Assembly (NCBI GenBank): GCA_963667145.1
Contig: OY762943.1
Location: 1,116,001 to 1,180,000 of the forward strand
Direction of reading: 5' to 3'
From: G963667145 sp963667145
GTDB taxonomy: Bacteria > Cloacimonadota > Cloacimonadia > G963667145
Length of the DNA stretch: 64,000 nucleotides
Made by a program: the position numbers and the translations under genes. The notes beneath the pieces are model-generated. The model was not told the origin of the DNA. It was given only the letters and a program-made list of their open reading frames with translations, and ran no database searches. Within the stretch, counting starts at the first letter, position 1. Each line of letters starts with the position of its first letter. This document shows positions 17,815 through 24,883 of the stretch, in pieces.

Positions 17815-18512
17815 TTCTTCTCCTTGATATGACTCAGGCAAATTCCAGTGGCGATGGCAAGGTTCAGAGATTCCATTTTTGCGGAAATGGGAATGGTGAT
17901 AACAAGGTCGGCGAGTTGCTTTATTTCTGGGGAAGGTCCGTTGGCCTCTGAACCCATGATTAAGATTTTTTTATCTTCCAATGGAGGTAGCTCGTAGATG
18001 GAAGTGCCGTGCAAGTCAGCCAAGATTTTTTGGGCTTCTTGTTCTGCGAGCCACGAATAAGGCTTGATTTCTATCGGTAATGTGAATAATGCACCGAGGG
18101 ACGAGCGGATGACTTTGGGGTTAAAGATGTCACAGCTGTCGGGCGAAATGGCTACTCCGTCTATGTCCAGAGCCAAGGCGGTTCGCAAAATCGTTCCCAG
18201 ATTTCCCGGGTCGGATATTCGGTCGAGATAGAGCAAAGTGTTGTAGTTTTTGATGGAAGTTGTATTACGACTTATCAGAGCGATGAAATTTTGGGGAGTC
18301 TTGGTAGAGGATAATACGGAAAATTTTTTGTCGCCAAGAACCTCAATGTTTAATCCGTTTGTCCATTCTGGCAGAGCGATATTTTCGCGAGAATAGAGCT
18401 TTTTGATTGTGATTTTATTGTCCAAAAGTTGTCTGATGAGTCTCTCGCCCTCGACCAAGGCAACTCCCGAAGAAACTTGATTGTTCTTTTTGTTTAATTT
18501 GCTAGTTTTCAT
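17811..18512 (-). CDS. TrmH/SpoU family RNA 2'-O-methyltransferase
   Basis: 233 residues with the three SPOUT trefoil-knot motifs: DPGNLGTILRTA (near residue 100), IMGSEANGPS, and ISAKMESLNLAIATGI at the C-terminus. The N-terminal substrate-binding region (VEGERLIRQLL) is typical for rRNA or tRNA ribose methylases such as RlmB or TsnR relatives. The exact target cannot be told. It is translationally coupled to radC. Upstream 155 bases are AT-rich non-coding sequence without a clear terminator. Confidence 0.9.
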   Translation of the reverse strand: MKTSKLNKKNNQVSSGVALVEGERLIRQLLDNKITIKKLYSRENIALPEWTNGLNIEVLGDKKFSVLSSTKTPQNFIALISRNTTSIKNYNTLLYLDRISDPGNLGTILRTALALDIDGVAISPDSCDIFNPKVIRSSLGALFTLPIEIKPYSWLAEQEAQKILADLHGTSIYELPPLEDKKILIMGSEANGPSPEIKQLADLVITIPISAKMESLNLAIATGICLSHIKEKK

Positions 18513-18668
18513 CTTGTGCTTAGTGTTGGAGAAAGAGTTTTTGCTGTCAAATTATTAAGTTGAGAAAGTTGCTGTTTTTTGATTTGCTAATTTATTGGTG
18601 TGAACTTTCCAAGATTCCAGATTTATTGCTTTGAAAATTTCAATAGCGATTTGACTTAATTTATATCT

Positions 18669-19376
18669 TCACTTCTGCATGGCAACGGTCTTCAAATCTC
18701 TTGGCATTTTTTCAATTGCATATCTTAGTGATGTTCGAGGCATTATGCTTTTGTTTTTAATCACATATTTAAAAATTTCGGGTTGATTTGCCTCACTTGC
18801 AACTTTTAGCATCCATCCATAGCCTTTTTGAACTAAATCATCTTTATCTAAAAGCAAAATGTCAGCAATTTCCAAAATGTCGTCCAAGAATTTTCCTTTT
18901 CGAGCAGGAATTATAAAAGAAACCGCTGATGCTCTACGCATCCACCTGTTTTTTGATTTAGCAAACGCTTTTAAACGTGTTACATAATCTGGGTACATCT
19001 CAATAAATTCACCGACAGTATGATTGCAAAGAGTATCACAGGAAGCCCAGTTATTTACATAATTGTGAATCCATCTCTCGAAAACCTGAAAGTCCTCAGG
19101 CTCATATCTGTTATGAATGTAATAAGACCAATGACAAGCTATGAATGACTCTTCAATGTAACCTGATTGCCATAATTTATCACAGAGGTCAAATATTTCC
19201 AATTTAGTTTTTGAAACAAAATGTTTGAAAAATTTCCTACTAATCTTATTTACAATCGGAACTCTTACTCCGTGAAATTTTATCTTCTCTTTAAAGAATC
19301 TCTGACTGTTCTCTAATGTCTTTTTATCAACATTGTTTTTAAGCTCTTCTCTTATTTTAACAAGTATATCATCCAT
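18669..19376 (-). CDS. AlkD-like DNA alkylation repair protein
   Basis: About 235 residues of HEAT-like helical repeats matching the DNA alkylation repair (AlkD) family: VRVPIVNKISRKFF, LWQSGYIEESFIACHW, FERWIHNYVNNWASCDTLC, RWMRRASAVSFIIPARKG and LVQKGYGWMLKVASE with the conserved Trp/Asp set used to recognise and excise positively charged alkylpurines. The ATG 10 codons into the open frame is chosen. Lower G+C than radC/trmH, and separated from the DUF5131 gene by a nested palindrome that resembles an integron attC site, so it may be a captured cassette. Confidence 0.88.
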   Translation of the reverse strand: MDDILVKIREELKNNVDKKTLENSQRFFKEKIKFHGVRVPIVNKISRKFFKHFVSKTKLEIFDLCDKLWQSGYIEESFIACHWSYYIHNRYEPEDFQVFERWIHNYVNNWASCDTLCNHTVGEFIEMYPDYVTRLKAFAKSKNRWMRRASAVSFIIPARKGKFLDDILEIADILLLDKDDLVQKGYGWMLKVASEANQPEIFKYVIKNKSIMPRTSLRYAIEKMPRDLKTVAMQK

Positions 19377-19392
19377 AACGAATCCTATTTTC

Positions 19393-19459
19393 AATGCATA
19401 TAACAAAGATTTTTTTTACAAGGCACTAAAGCCTGAAAATCTCGGAAGTTATATGCATT
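19393..19459. repeat. 67-base nested imperfect palindrome, attC-like
   Basis: Outer arms AATGCATATAAC (19393-19404) and GTTATATGCATT (19448-19459) are perfectly complementary; inside are AGATTTT (19407) with AAAATCT (19436) and AGGC (19421) with GCCT (19431) around an ACTAAA loop. Unpaired bases fall mainly on one arm. The ends ATATAAC and GTTATAT match the RYYYAAC and GTTRRRY boxes of integron attC sites at six of seven positions. There is no T-run, so it is not an ordinary terminator. Location between two same-direction accessory genes fits a cassette recombination site; a small transposon-derived palindrome is the alternative. Confidence 0.5.
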
Positions 19460-19486
19460 ACTCTTGGCATTTTGCTCTCGCTAAGA

Positions 19487-20209
19487 TTAGAATAGTTTTT
19501 TATCGTTCAGAATGTCAATTCCAAACTTTTTTGCCAAGCTATTCTGCTTAAATGGATTGATTTTTTGAACATTGCCGTTGTATTTCAGAAACGAACCAGT
19601 ATTCTTAAACCAAAAGCTTATTCCCGCTTTAGCACACTGCTCCCGAATATCTAATACCCAATCGTAGTCGCAGATGCGAGCCTCACGCCCAGTTTCACCA
19701 CCTACGGTAAGATGCTCAATTCCGCTGAGATACGGCGAAAAATCAATAGCACTCAAAAGTGGTGCGGCTGCAATAAATCTCCTCTTGATGGGGTACGACA
19801 AAAACAAGGGCAAACGGTAATCGGCTAATTCCTGATTTTCAACGGTGCATTCGATATTCACATTGGAGTATCCATCGCCCCAATCGCTTGGGAGTGAAAC
19901 CAAAAAGCGGTCAATACGTTTTGTTAAAATCAAAAATTCAAGGTCGGGTCTTTGCTTTATCATCGCCCAAGCATCAGCACGCCACTCATCGGCTTCGGCA
20001 ATAAAAAAATCGCTTGCGAAACACGTTGCCACAATCTTTCCACTTGGAATTTTATTTGTGCCTTTTGCTGTTCTATCTATCGGTTTGTCAAATTCGTTCG
20101 TTTTGTGAACTTTGTTTTGTCCACAGCGTTTTGAGAAAGCCCCATAGAAGTAGCAGTAGGTGCAACCATCACTTACTTGATAACAACCTGTCCACGGTTC
20201 CCAATTCAT
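19487..20209 (-). CDS. DUF5131 (phage Gp37/Gp68-like) protein
   Basis: 240 residues. The N-terminus has the family's cysteine cluster in WTGCYQVSDGCTYCY, reminiscent of radical SAM CxxxCxxC clusters, followed by FDKPI, KIVATCFASDFF, FLILTKRIDRF, NVNIECTVENQE, RFIAAAPLLSAIDFSPYL and VGGETGREAR, the usual order. The family occurs in phages and genomic islands; no activity is established. The gene is followed by the attC-like palindrome. Start ATG at 20209 puts the cysteine motif at residues 5-20, as expected. Confidence 0.85.
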   Translation of the reverse strand: MNWEPWTGCYQVSDGCTYCYFYGAFSKRCGQNKVHKTNEFDKPIDRTAKGTNKIPSGKIVATCFASDFFIAEADEWRADAWAMIKQRPDLEFLILTKRIDRFLVSLPSDWGDGYSNVNIECTVENQELADYRLPLFLSYPIKRRFIAAAPLLSAIDFSPYLSGIEHLTVGGETGREARICDYDWVLDIREQCAKAGISFWFKNTGSFLKYNGNVQKINPFKQNSLAKKFGIDILNDKKLF

Positions 20210-20502
20210 ACTATTTTGTGGACTTTGACTAATAATCTTACATTACTGAATTTCATAAATACTATCCAATTTGAACTAACTTTGTTTTTTGTTTGTTACT
20301 GACGGTTCGGATATGCGTAGCTCGGGATTTCAAGGTTCTTACGTATCCAGTTTACACTGAGCCAAATTTGCGATTAGACACAAATTTAGTCTTTTTAAAC
20401 AAGCCGTCAAATCGTAGATTTGGCGAGGCTAATTTAATGGACAAATCTTTCGTAAATCACAGTCATTCTTATGTTTTATGATGCTTTGTCAACATTAGTA
20501 CT
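20210..20502. other. Non-coding, AT-rich spacer with folded repeats
   Basis: No convincing gene in these 293 bases. The right half contains several self-complementary stretches; the clearest is at 20395-20437, a nested stem (AGCC with GGCT, GTCAAATC with GATTTGGC, and outer TTAAA with TTTAA) around a GTA loop. A 62-codon open frame crosses this palindrome and is probably incidental. The spacer separates the DUF5131 gene from the nuclease/ATPase cassette, both leftward. It could be a degenerate recombination site or a small structured RNA; nothing decides between them. Confidence 0.4.
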
Positions 20503-22233
20503 TTATATAGTTTCTATTAATTCAAAAGAATCATTTATCAATTCGTTTTGTTCTTTGTCATTCTCCTTTAATAGAGCTTTTTCCTTTTCACCATCACCAA
20601 TACAAATCAAATGTGCGTTATCTTTAAATATTCCATTTGAGTAATACTCTATTCTAGAATCAATGTTCTTATCATCTGCTATAGACAAAATGGTCTGAGT
20701 ATCATTCGGAAAGTTTGCATTAATAAACTTCAATATATTGTCTTTATTGCCGCCATCAATATCTTCCTTAAAAACACTATCCAAAATAAATGGCAATCTA
20801 TGTATCCCTTCTGTTTCAGTTAATAATTTGTTGAATGCAAAATGATAACTAAGAACAGCTAAATGCAGTTGAACACCTTGAAATGGGAAACTTGAAATTT
20901 CATAAACTTTATAAAATCGTTCTTCTTCCAGTGCTGGAAGACCCAAAGAAGCATTATTCAATAAATATGTTTGTTTAAATGAATTATTTTTCTTTTGCCT
21001 TTCTTGCAAAATATCTTCTTCAGTCTTATATTTTTTCAATTCTTCCTTTTTTGAATTCAAGGTTATTTGTAATGAACCTAATTGAGAAACCAGATTATCA
21101 TTAAGCACAATGTTTGCTTTGTTATTAATCCAACTTTCCAGATTTATATCTTTTTCAGAATATTGAGTATAAGTTTTATAATTATTCCCCACTACTTCAC
21201 GGAGAACTTGAATTTTTTTATTTAAAGAATTTATTTTGGATTGTACTTTCTTTCTTTTCTCCTTTATCTCCGATTGCTCTTTTAAGGTATCATTTTCTTC
21301 TTGATAATGTAAGTAAACCTTTTCAATATTTTGAGGTAGAGCTTGAGTACATGTTGGGCATTTATCTACACCGGGAAACTGTTTAGTGTGATTTCTTTTG
21401 ACTTTAGAAACCACAGATAATCTTTGATTATAAAAAGTTAACCTGTTAGACTCCTTAACATATTCGTTTTCCAATTTTAACAATTTGTCTTTCGATTTTG
21501 ACAATGAATCAACCAATTCATTTGCTTTTCCTGATAATGCGTCTTCTACTACTTTAGAAACTTCAAGTTCCTTATTTTCTCTTTCAATAGTTGTAAAAAA
21601 AGTAATTTGTTGTTGTAATGACCTTATTTCATCTTCAACTTCTCGTTTCTTTTCTCTATCGGTAGTATTTTCTATGCCTAAGTAGTAATCCAAAAAATCT
21701 TCTTTGAAATTTTTGTAAAAGTTTAAGTTACTAAATGACTTTCGTAGATAAACCCATCCAACATCTTGTGAGACATAATACGGTAGAAAGATTGTTTCAA
21801 TCGGTGCTTCAGAAATACCTGAACTAGATTCTAATAGTAAATTAAAATCAAACAACTCGTTGAAAAACTTTTTAAGCTTAATATGTTCAGCAGAGTTATC
21901 ACTACTTATGCCATTAAATCTTAAAACTTTACCATTGTTGTCTTTAATTAATAAAGTTTCATCTTGTCTTAAAAATGTTATGTTTTCTGAAATTGAGTCT
22001 TTTTTAATAACACAGTCAACCCTGACAAATATTTCTTCAGAAAGGATTTCTGTTAACTTAATTTTATTGTCATTAATCCCAAAACAATATAATATTAGCT
22101 GAATAAGAGTGCTTTTCCCCGCCGTATTTTTACCATAAATTACATTTAATTTATTTTTAAAATCGGTATAGAAATACTTATCATTAACTTCGCTATATAC
22201 TAATATTTGCTTTATGTTTAATTCTGCTTTCAT
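20503..22233 (-). CDS. SMC/Rad50-like ATPase of a nuclease-ATPase cassette (Lamassu LmuB-like)
   Basis: 576 residues. The N-terminal ATPase half has Walker A GKNTAGKST (residues 34-42); two long coiled-coil arms (about 190-280 and 310-430) flank a zinc-hook-like CPTC at residues 292-295; the C-terminal half has a signature-like helix (FPFQGVQLHLAVLSYHF) and a Walker B-like LPFILDSVFKED. This is the Rad50/SMC architecture in short form, as in LmuB of Lamassu and the ATPases of ABC-3C systems. Its ATG overlaps the stop of the upstream nuclease gene by four bases. Both genes are much AT-richer than the neighbouring core genes. Expected role: sensing foreign or damaged DNA and controlling the nuclease; this is inferred. 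Confidence 0.8.
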   Translation of the reverse strand: MKAELNIKQILVYSEVNDKYFYTDFKNKLNVIYGKNTAGKSTLIQLILYCFGINDNKIKLTEILSEEIFVRVDCVIKKDSISENITFLRQDETLLIKDNNGKVLRFNGISSDNSAEHIKLKKFFNELFDFNLLLESSSGISEAPIETIFLPYYVSQDVGWVYLRKSFSNLNFYKNFKEDFLDYYLGIENTTDREKKREVEDEIRSLQQQITFFTTIERENKELEVSKVVEDALSGKANELVDSLSKSKDKLLKLENEYVKESNRLTFYNQRLSVVSKVKRNHTKQFPGVDKCPTCTQALPQNIEKVYLHYQEENDTLKEQSEIKEKRKKVQSKINSLNKKIQVLREVVGNNYKTYTQYSEKDINLESWINNKANIVLNDNLVSQLGSLQITLNSKKEELKKYKTEEDILQERQKKNNSFKQTYLLNNASLGLPALEEERFYKVYEISSFPFQGVQLHLAVLSYHFAFNKLLTETEGIHRLPFILDSVFKEDIDGGNKDNILKFINANFPNDTQTILSIADDKNIDSRIEYYSNGIFKDNAHLICIGDGEKEKALLKENDKEQNELINDSFELIETI

Positions 22234-23318
22234 AGGGTATTCTTTATTTCAAGATATGCTGCTGAAATAGCAGATTTTAATTGAACATCTTTTAATGTTG
22301 TTGATTTTTTTGCATTGAAATCGTTATATAACGATAATATACAATCCGTATCATTTGTGTGACTTCTCAAAACATTTGTATTTCCCTTACAAAAGCTTAA
22401 CACCTTTCTATGTTCACTTTCATTTAAGTCTTTAAACTTATCAAAGCTATTCAGGAAATGAAGTTTAAAAGAATCGTTATCAAAAATGCTGATGTTTAAA
22501 TTTTCACATATGTTTTCTCCTTTTTGTCTCCAAAATTCGTATGCCAACTTTTTTGTAGTTAGAATATTAAGTATTTCATTTATTTCAACAGATTCTAGTC
22601 TTTTTGATTTGTCAGTTAAAAGAGCTATGTTTCCTTGATTAAATTCTGATTCAATTTTATTTAAATGAAATAAGAATGTATCTAAAGCCGCTTTATGATC
22701 AACAATGCTGTCGCCAAAAACTGAAATAAATCTACCAAGCAAATAGTCCAACTGCGTTTTAGGAGTTCTACTTAAATCAATGTATTTAAAATAAAGATTC
22801 TCCAACAGTGGTTTATCTTTATCATCAAATTTTATGTTTGTATTGCCATCTAAAATTTTATCTTTTATTTCTTGACCAATACTATTATAACTTACTATAT
22901 TATTTGTTTCATTTATAATCTGACGGTGAGTTACATTATTAATTTTAGTTTTTAACTCAATAGTATTATTCGTTGCAAAATAGTTTTGTTGACTAAATCT
23001 TTTAATTTTTGGATGAGGATCATCTAAAATAGCTTGGCTTGTTATTGCAATTTTCTTGATAATCTCAATTAAGTCATTAATAGTCCATTTATTAGTTGAT
23101 TTTTTTGCCTGAAATGTCTCGATGTTTTTTAATTTATCCTTTTCAGACAGGTATCCAAAAACAATATCTTCATGATGCTCTAATATAATGAAATATCGTT
23201 CATTTTTTATTTCTTCATACTTTTCAAGAAACAAATATAAGGTACAATGCTTTTGGAATTGCATCCCGACATTGGTTTGAACTCCTGAATTCACATTACT
23301 CTCTAAATTTTCGATCAT
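22230..23318 (-). CDS. Predicted Cap4-like (DUF4297) PD-(D/E)xK nuclease with C-terminal helical domain
   Basis: 362 residues. Near the N-terminus GMQFQKHCTLYLFLE is followed by FIILEHHEDIVFG (E47, E50, D51) and IETFQAKKS (Q70, K72), the acidic-residue then QxK pattern of DUF4297/Cap4-type nucleases. The remaining ~280 residues are helical, with no recognised fold, and would be the oligomerising or ATPase-contact part. The gene is coupled by ATGA overlap to an SMC-like ATPase, the arrangement of LmuA-LmuB in Lamassu and of ABC-3C effectors, but the small third component of three-gene versions is absent. Ribosome site upstream is weak. Family call is from motif pattern only. Confidence 0.7.
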   Translation of the reverse strand: MIENLESNVNSGVQTNVGMQFQKHCTLYLFLEKYEEIKNERYFIILEHHEDIVFGYLSEKDKLKNIETFQAKKSTNKWTINDLIEIIKKIAITSQAILDDPHPKIKRFSQQNYFATNNTIELKTKINNVTHRQIINETNNIVSYNSIGQEIKDKILDGNTNIKFDDKDKPLLENLYFKYIDLSRTPKTQLDYLLGRFISVFGDSIVDHKAALDTFLFHLNKIESEFNQGNIALLTDKSKRLESVEINEILNILTTKKLAYEFWRQKGENICENLNISIFDNDSFKLHFLNSFDKFKDLNESEHRKVLSFCKGNTNVLRSHTNDTDCILSLYNDFNAKKSTTLKDVQLKSAISAAYLEIKNTL

Positions 23319-23564
23319 GTACTAATGTTTCTTTGTATTAATGTTACCAATTCCTAAACGACATATTGCGTTTATATTTAATATTTGCCAGTAATCAACG
23401 AATGATTTGCTCGTTGGTTTTCTATCGATCTTTGACCTAAATAGGAGTTTCTATTTTATTCGTCAAATCTTATTTTATTTCACAACCAAATTCCAACTCT
23501 CCCTTGACTTTCTTTATCACAAGTCGAATTTTGGCGAAGTAATAGCAAAATCAAGGAAGTGAAA

Positions 23565-24170
23565 ATGAAGATAAATTCCATACTGCTCTGTGCAGGGCAG
23601 TCCTCCAGAATGGGCGAAGACAAGGCACTTTTGCCAGTTGACAGCGAGAAAACCATCGATGTGGTTTTGAGTAAATTGAGGAAATTTTCTGAGAAAGTCG
23701 TCGTCGTTTTGGGCGACAATTACCAAGAAGTTGCGGACTATCTTGGCAATCGCTACGAGGGATTTGCTTATCCAGTGCTGAATCCGAACCATTTGGAAGG
23801 TGGCATGCTTTCGTCTATCAAGAAAGGCTTTGAGAATGTGGATGCTGGTAGCATGGTGATGCTGAATCTGATTGACCAGCCGTTTGTGTTGCCCACGAGC
23901 TACCAGACGATTATGGACGCTTATGTGGGGAACGTTCCGTTCGTGATTCCTGTGGGTCGCAAGGAGAATCGCCCGAAGAAGGGGCATCCGATTTTATTTT
24001 CCGCTGAGTTTGTGCAGACTGTCCTTGGCGACACCGAAAGTCCGACTTTTCGCGATGTGCTGATGCCGTATTACAAAGATGCGATTTACGTGGATGTGCT
24101 GGATGTGGGCATCACGGAGAACCTCAACACGCAGGAGCTTTTTGAGGCTGCCAAACTGCGACTTCAGTAA
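23565..24170 (+). CDS. MobA/MocA-like nucleotidyltransferase
   Basis: About 201 residues of the NTP transferase fold: LLCAGQSSRMGEDKALLP at the N-terminus binds the nucleotide, NPNHLEGGMLSSIKKG and LIDQPFVLP are typical of MocA/MobA-type proteins that attach CMP or GMP to molybdopterin, and RPKKGHPILFS is the conserved substrate segment. No molybdenum cofactor gene is nearby, so the substrate is uncertain. ATG at 23565 is chosen because AAGGA lies 8 bases upstream. It is followed 14 bases later by a small sigma-54-like gene, likely in the same transcript. Confidence 0.85.
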   Translation: MKINSILLCAGQSSRMGEDKALLPVDSEKTIDVVLSKLRKFSEKVVVVLGDNYQEVADYLGNRYEGFAYPVLNPNHLEGGMLSSIKKGFENVDAGSMVMLNLIDQPFVLPTSYQTIMDAYVGNVPFVIPVGRKENRPKKGHPILFSAEFVQTVLGDTESPTFRDVLMPYYKDAIYVDVLDVGITENLNTQELFEAAKLRLQ

Positions 24171-24184
24171 GAAACAAGTCTAAA

Positions 24185-24883
24185 ATGAGCAATCCGTTAA
24201 TCAATTTTGAGGACATCGTTGTGGGGAAAAAAGTCGGTCAGTCGCCACTTTTTTTGGAGTTGTACAAGATGGATTTGCGGGAGCTGAGCCTGTTTGTGAA
24301 GCACGAGATTTGGGATAATCCCTTGCTGGATATGAGCAAAGTGGAGAATTACGACTATTCGCAGGAGCAAGTCGATTTGCTGTGGGATGGCACCGACTGT
24401 TTGGTCAATGACGTTTATTTGCCTGAGTTGGCGTTGAATCCCGAATATTCCGATTGCACGGAGCAGTTTTTTTTGGAGAAACGGAAGCGAATTAAATTGA
24501 TCGAGAATATCTTAAGTTCTCGAAAAAATCTTTTGCAGAAAGTTGGATTTCATCTCTGCAAATTTCAGGAATCCGCTTTGCAAAAAGGTTCAGGATTTTT
24601 GCCAATTTCTGCTGAGCAGGTTTGCAAGGAGCTGGGAATTTCCCAAAATGTGTTTTATGCTTTGGTGAAAAATAAGAAAATCAAGTTCAAGGATAAATTC
24701 AAAAAGCTCCGAGATTTGTTGGTGCGTGGGCAAGGCGAAATCAGTTTAAATAGATTGGTAAATAGAGTTAAGAAGCTGTCTGAAAGCGGAAAAACCGACC
24801 GAGAAATTGCGGAGATTTTGCAGTCAGAAGGGATAAAAATCAGTAGGCGAACTGTGTGTAAGTATCGCAATCAAGAATCTTGA
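24185..24883 (+). CDS. Miniature RpoN (sigma-54)-like protein
   Basis: 232 residues, about half the length of ordinary sigma-54. An N-terminal region I-like stretch (LELYKMDLRELSLFVKHEI then NPLLDM) is followed by a shortened core segment, a helix-turn-helix (ISAEQVCKELGISQNVFYAL, near residue 140) and, at the end, TDREIAEILQSEGIKISRRTVCKYR, whose last ten residues nearly match the RpoN box (ARRTVAKYRE). The acidic region II and most of the core-binding domain are missing, and the protein ends right after the box. It could be a reduced sigma factor, a DNA-binding competitor or a decaying rpoN. Its tail converges on mutS, overlapping by 13 bases. Confidence 0.75.
   Translation: MSNPLINFEDIVVGKKVGQSPLFLELYKMDLRELSLFVKHEIWDNPLLDMSKVENYDYSQEQVDLLWDGTDCLVNDVYLPELALNPEYSDCTEQFFLEKRKRIKLIENILSSRKNLLQKVGFHLCKFQESALQKGSGFLPISAEQVCKELGISQNVFYALVKNKKIKFKDKFKKLRDLLVRGQGEISLNRLVNRVKKLSESGKTDREIAEILQSEGIKISRRTVCKYRNQES

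Noticed and set aside
20293..20481. A 62-codon open frame on the + strand in the spacer before the nuclease/ATPase cassette
   Set aside because: It runs through the nested palindrome, has no ribosome site and no convincing family; more likely part of a repeat than a gene.
23319..23564. Short hairpins (CAACGA/TCGTTG near 23396-23416 and AAATAG/CTATTT further on) as terminators or a regulatory RNA
   Set aside because: Stems are only six base pairs with no clear T-run; too weak to call.
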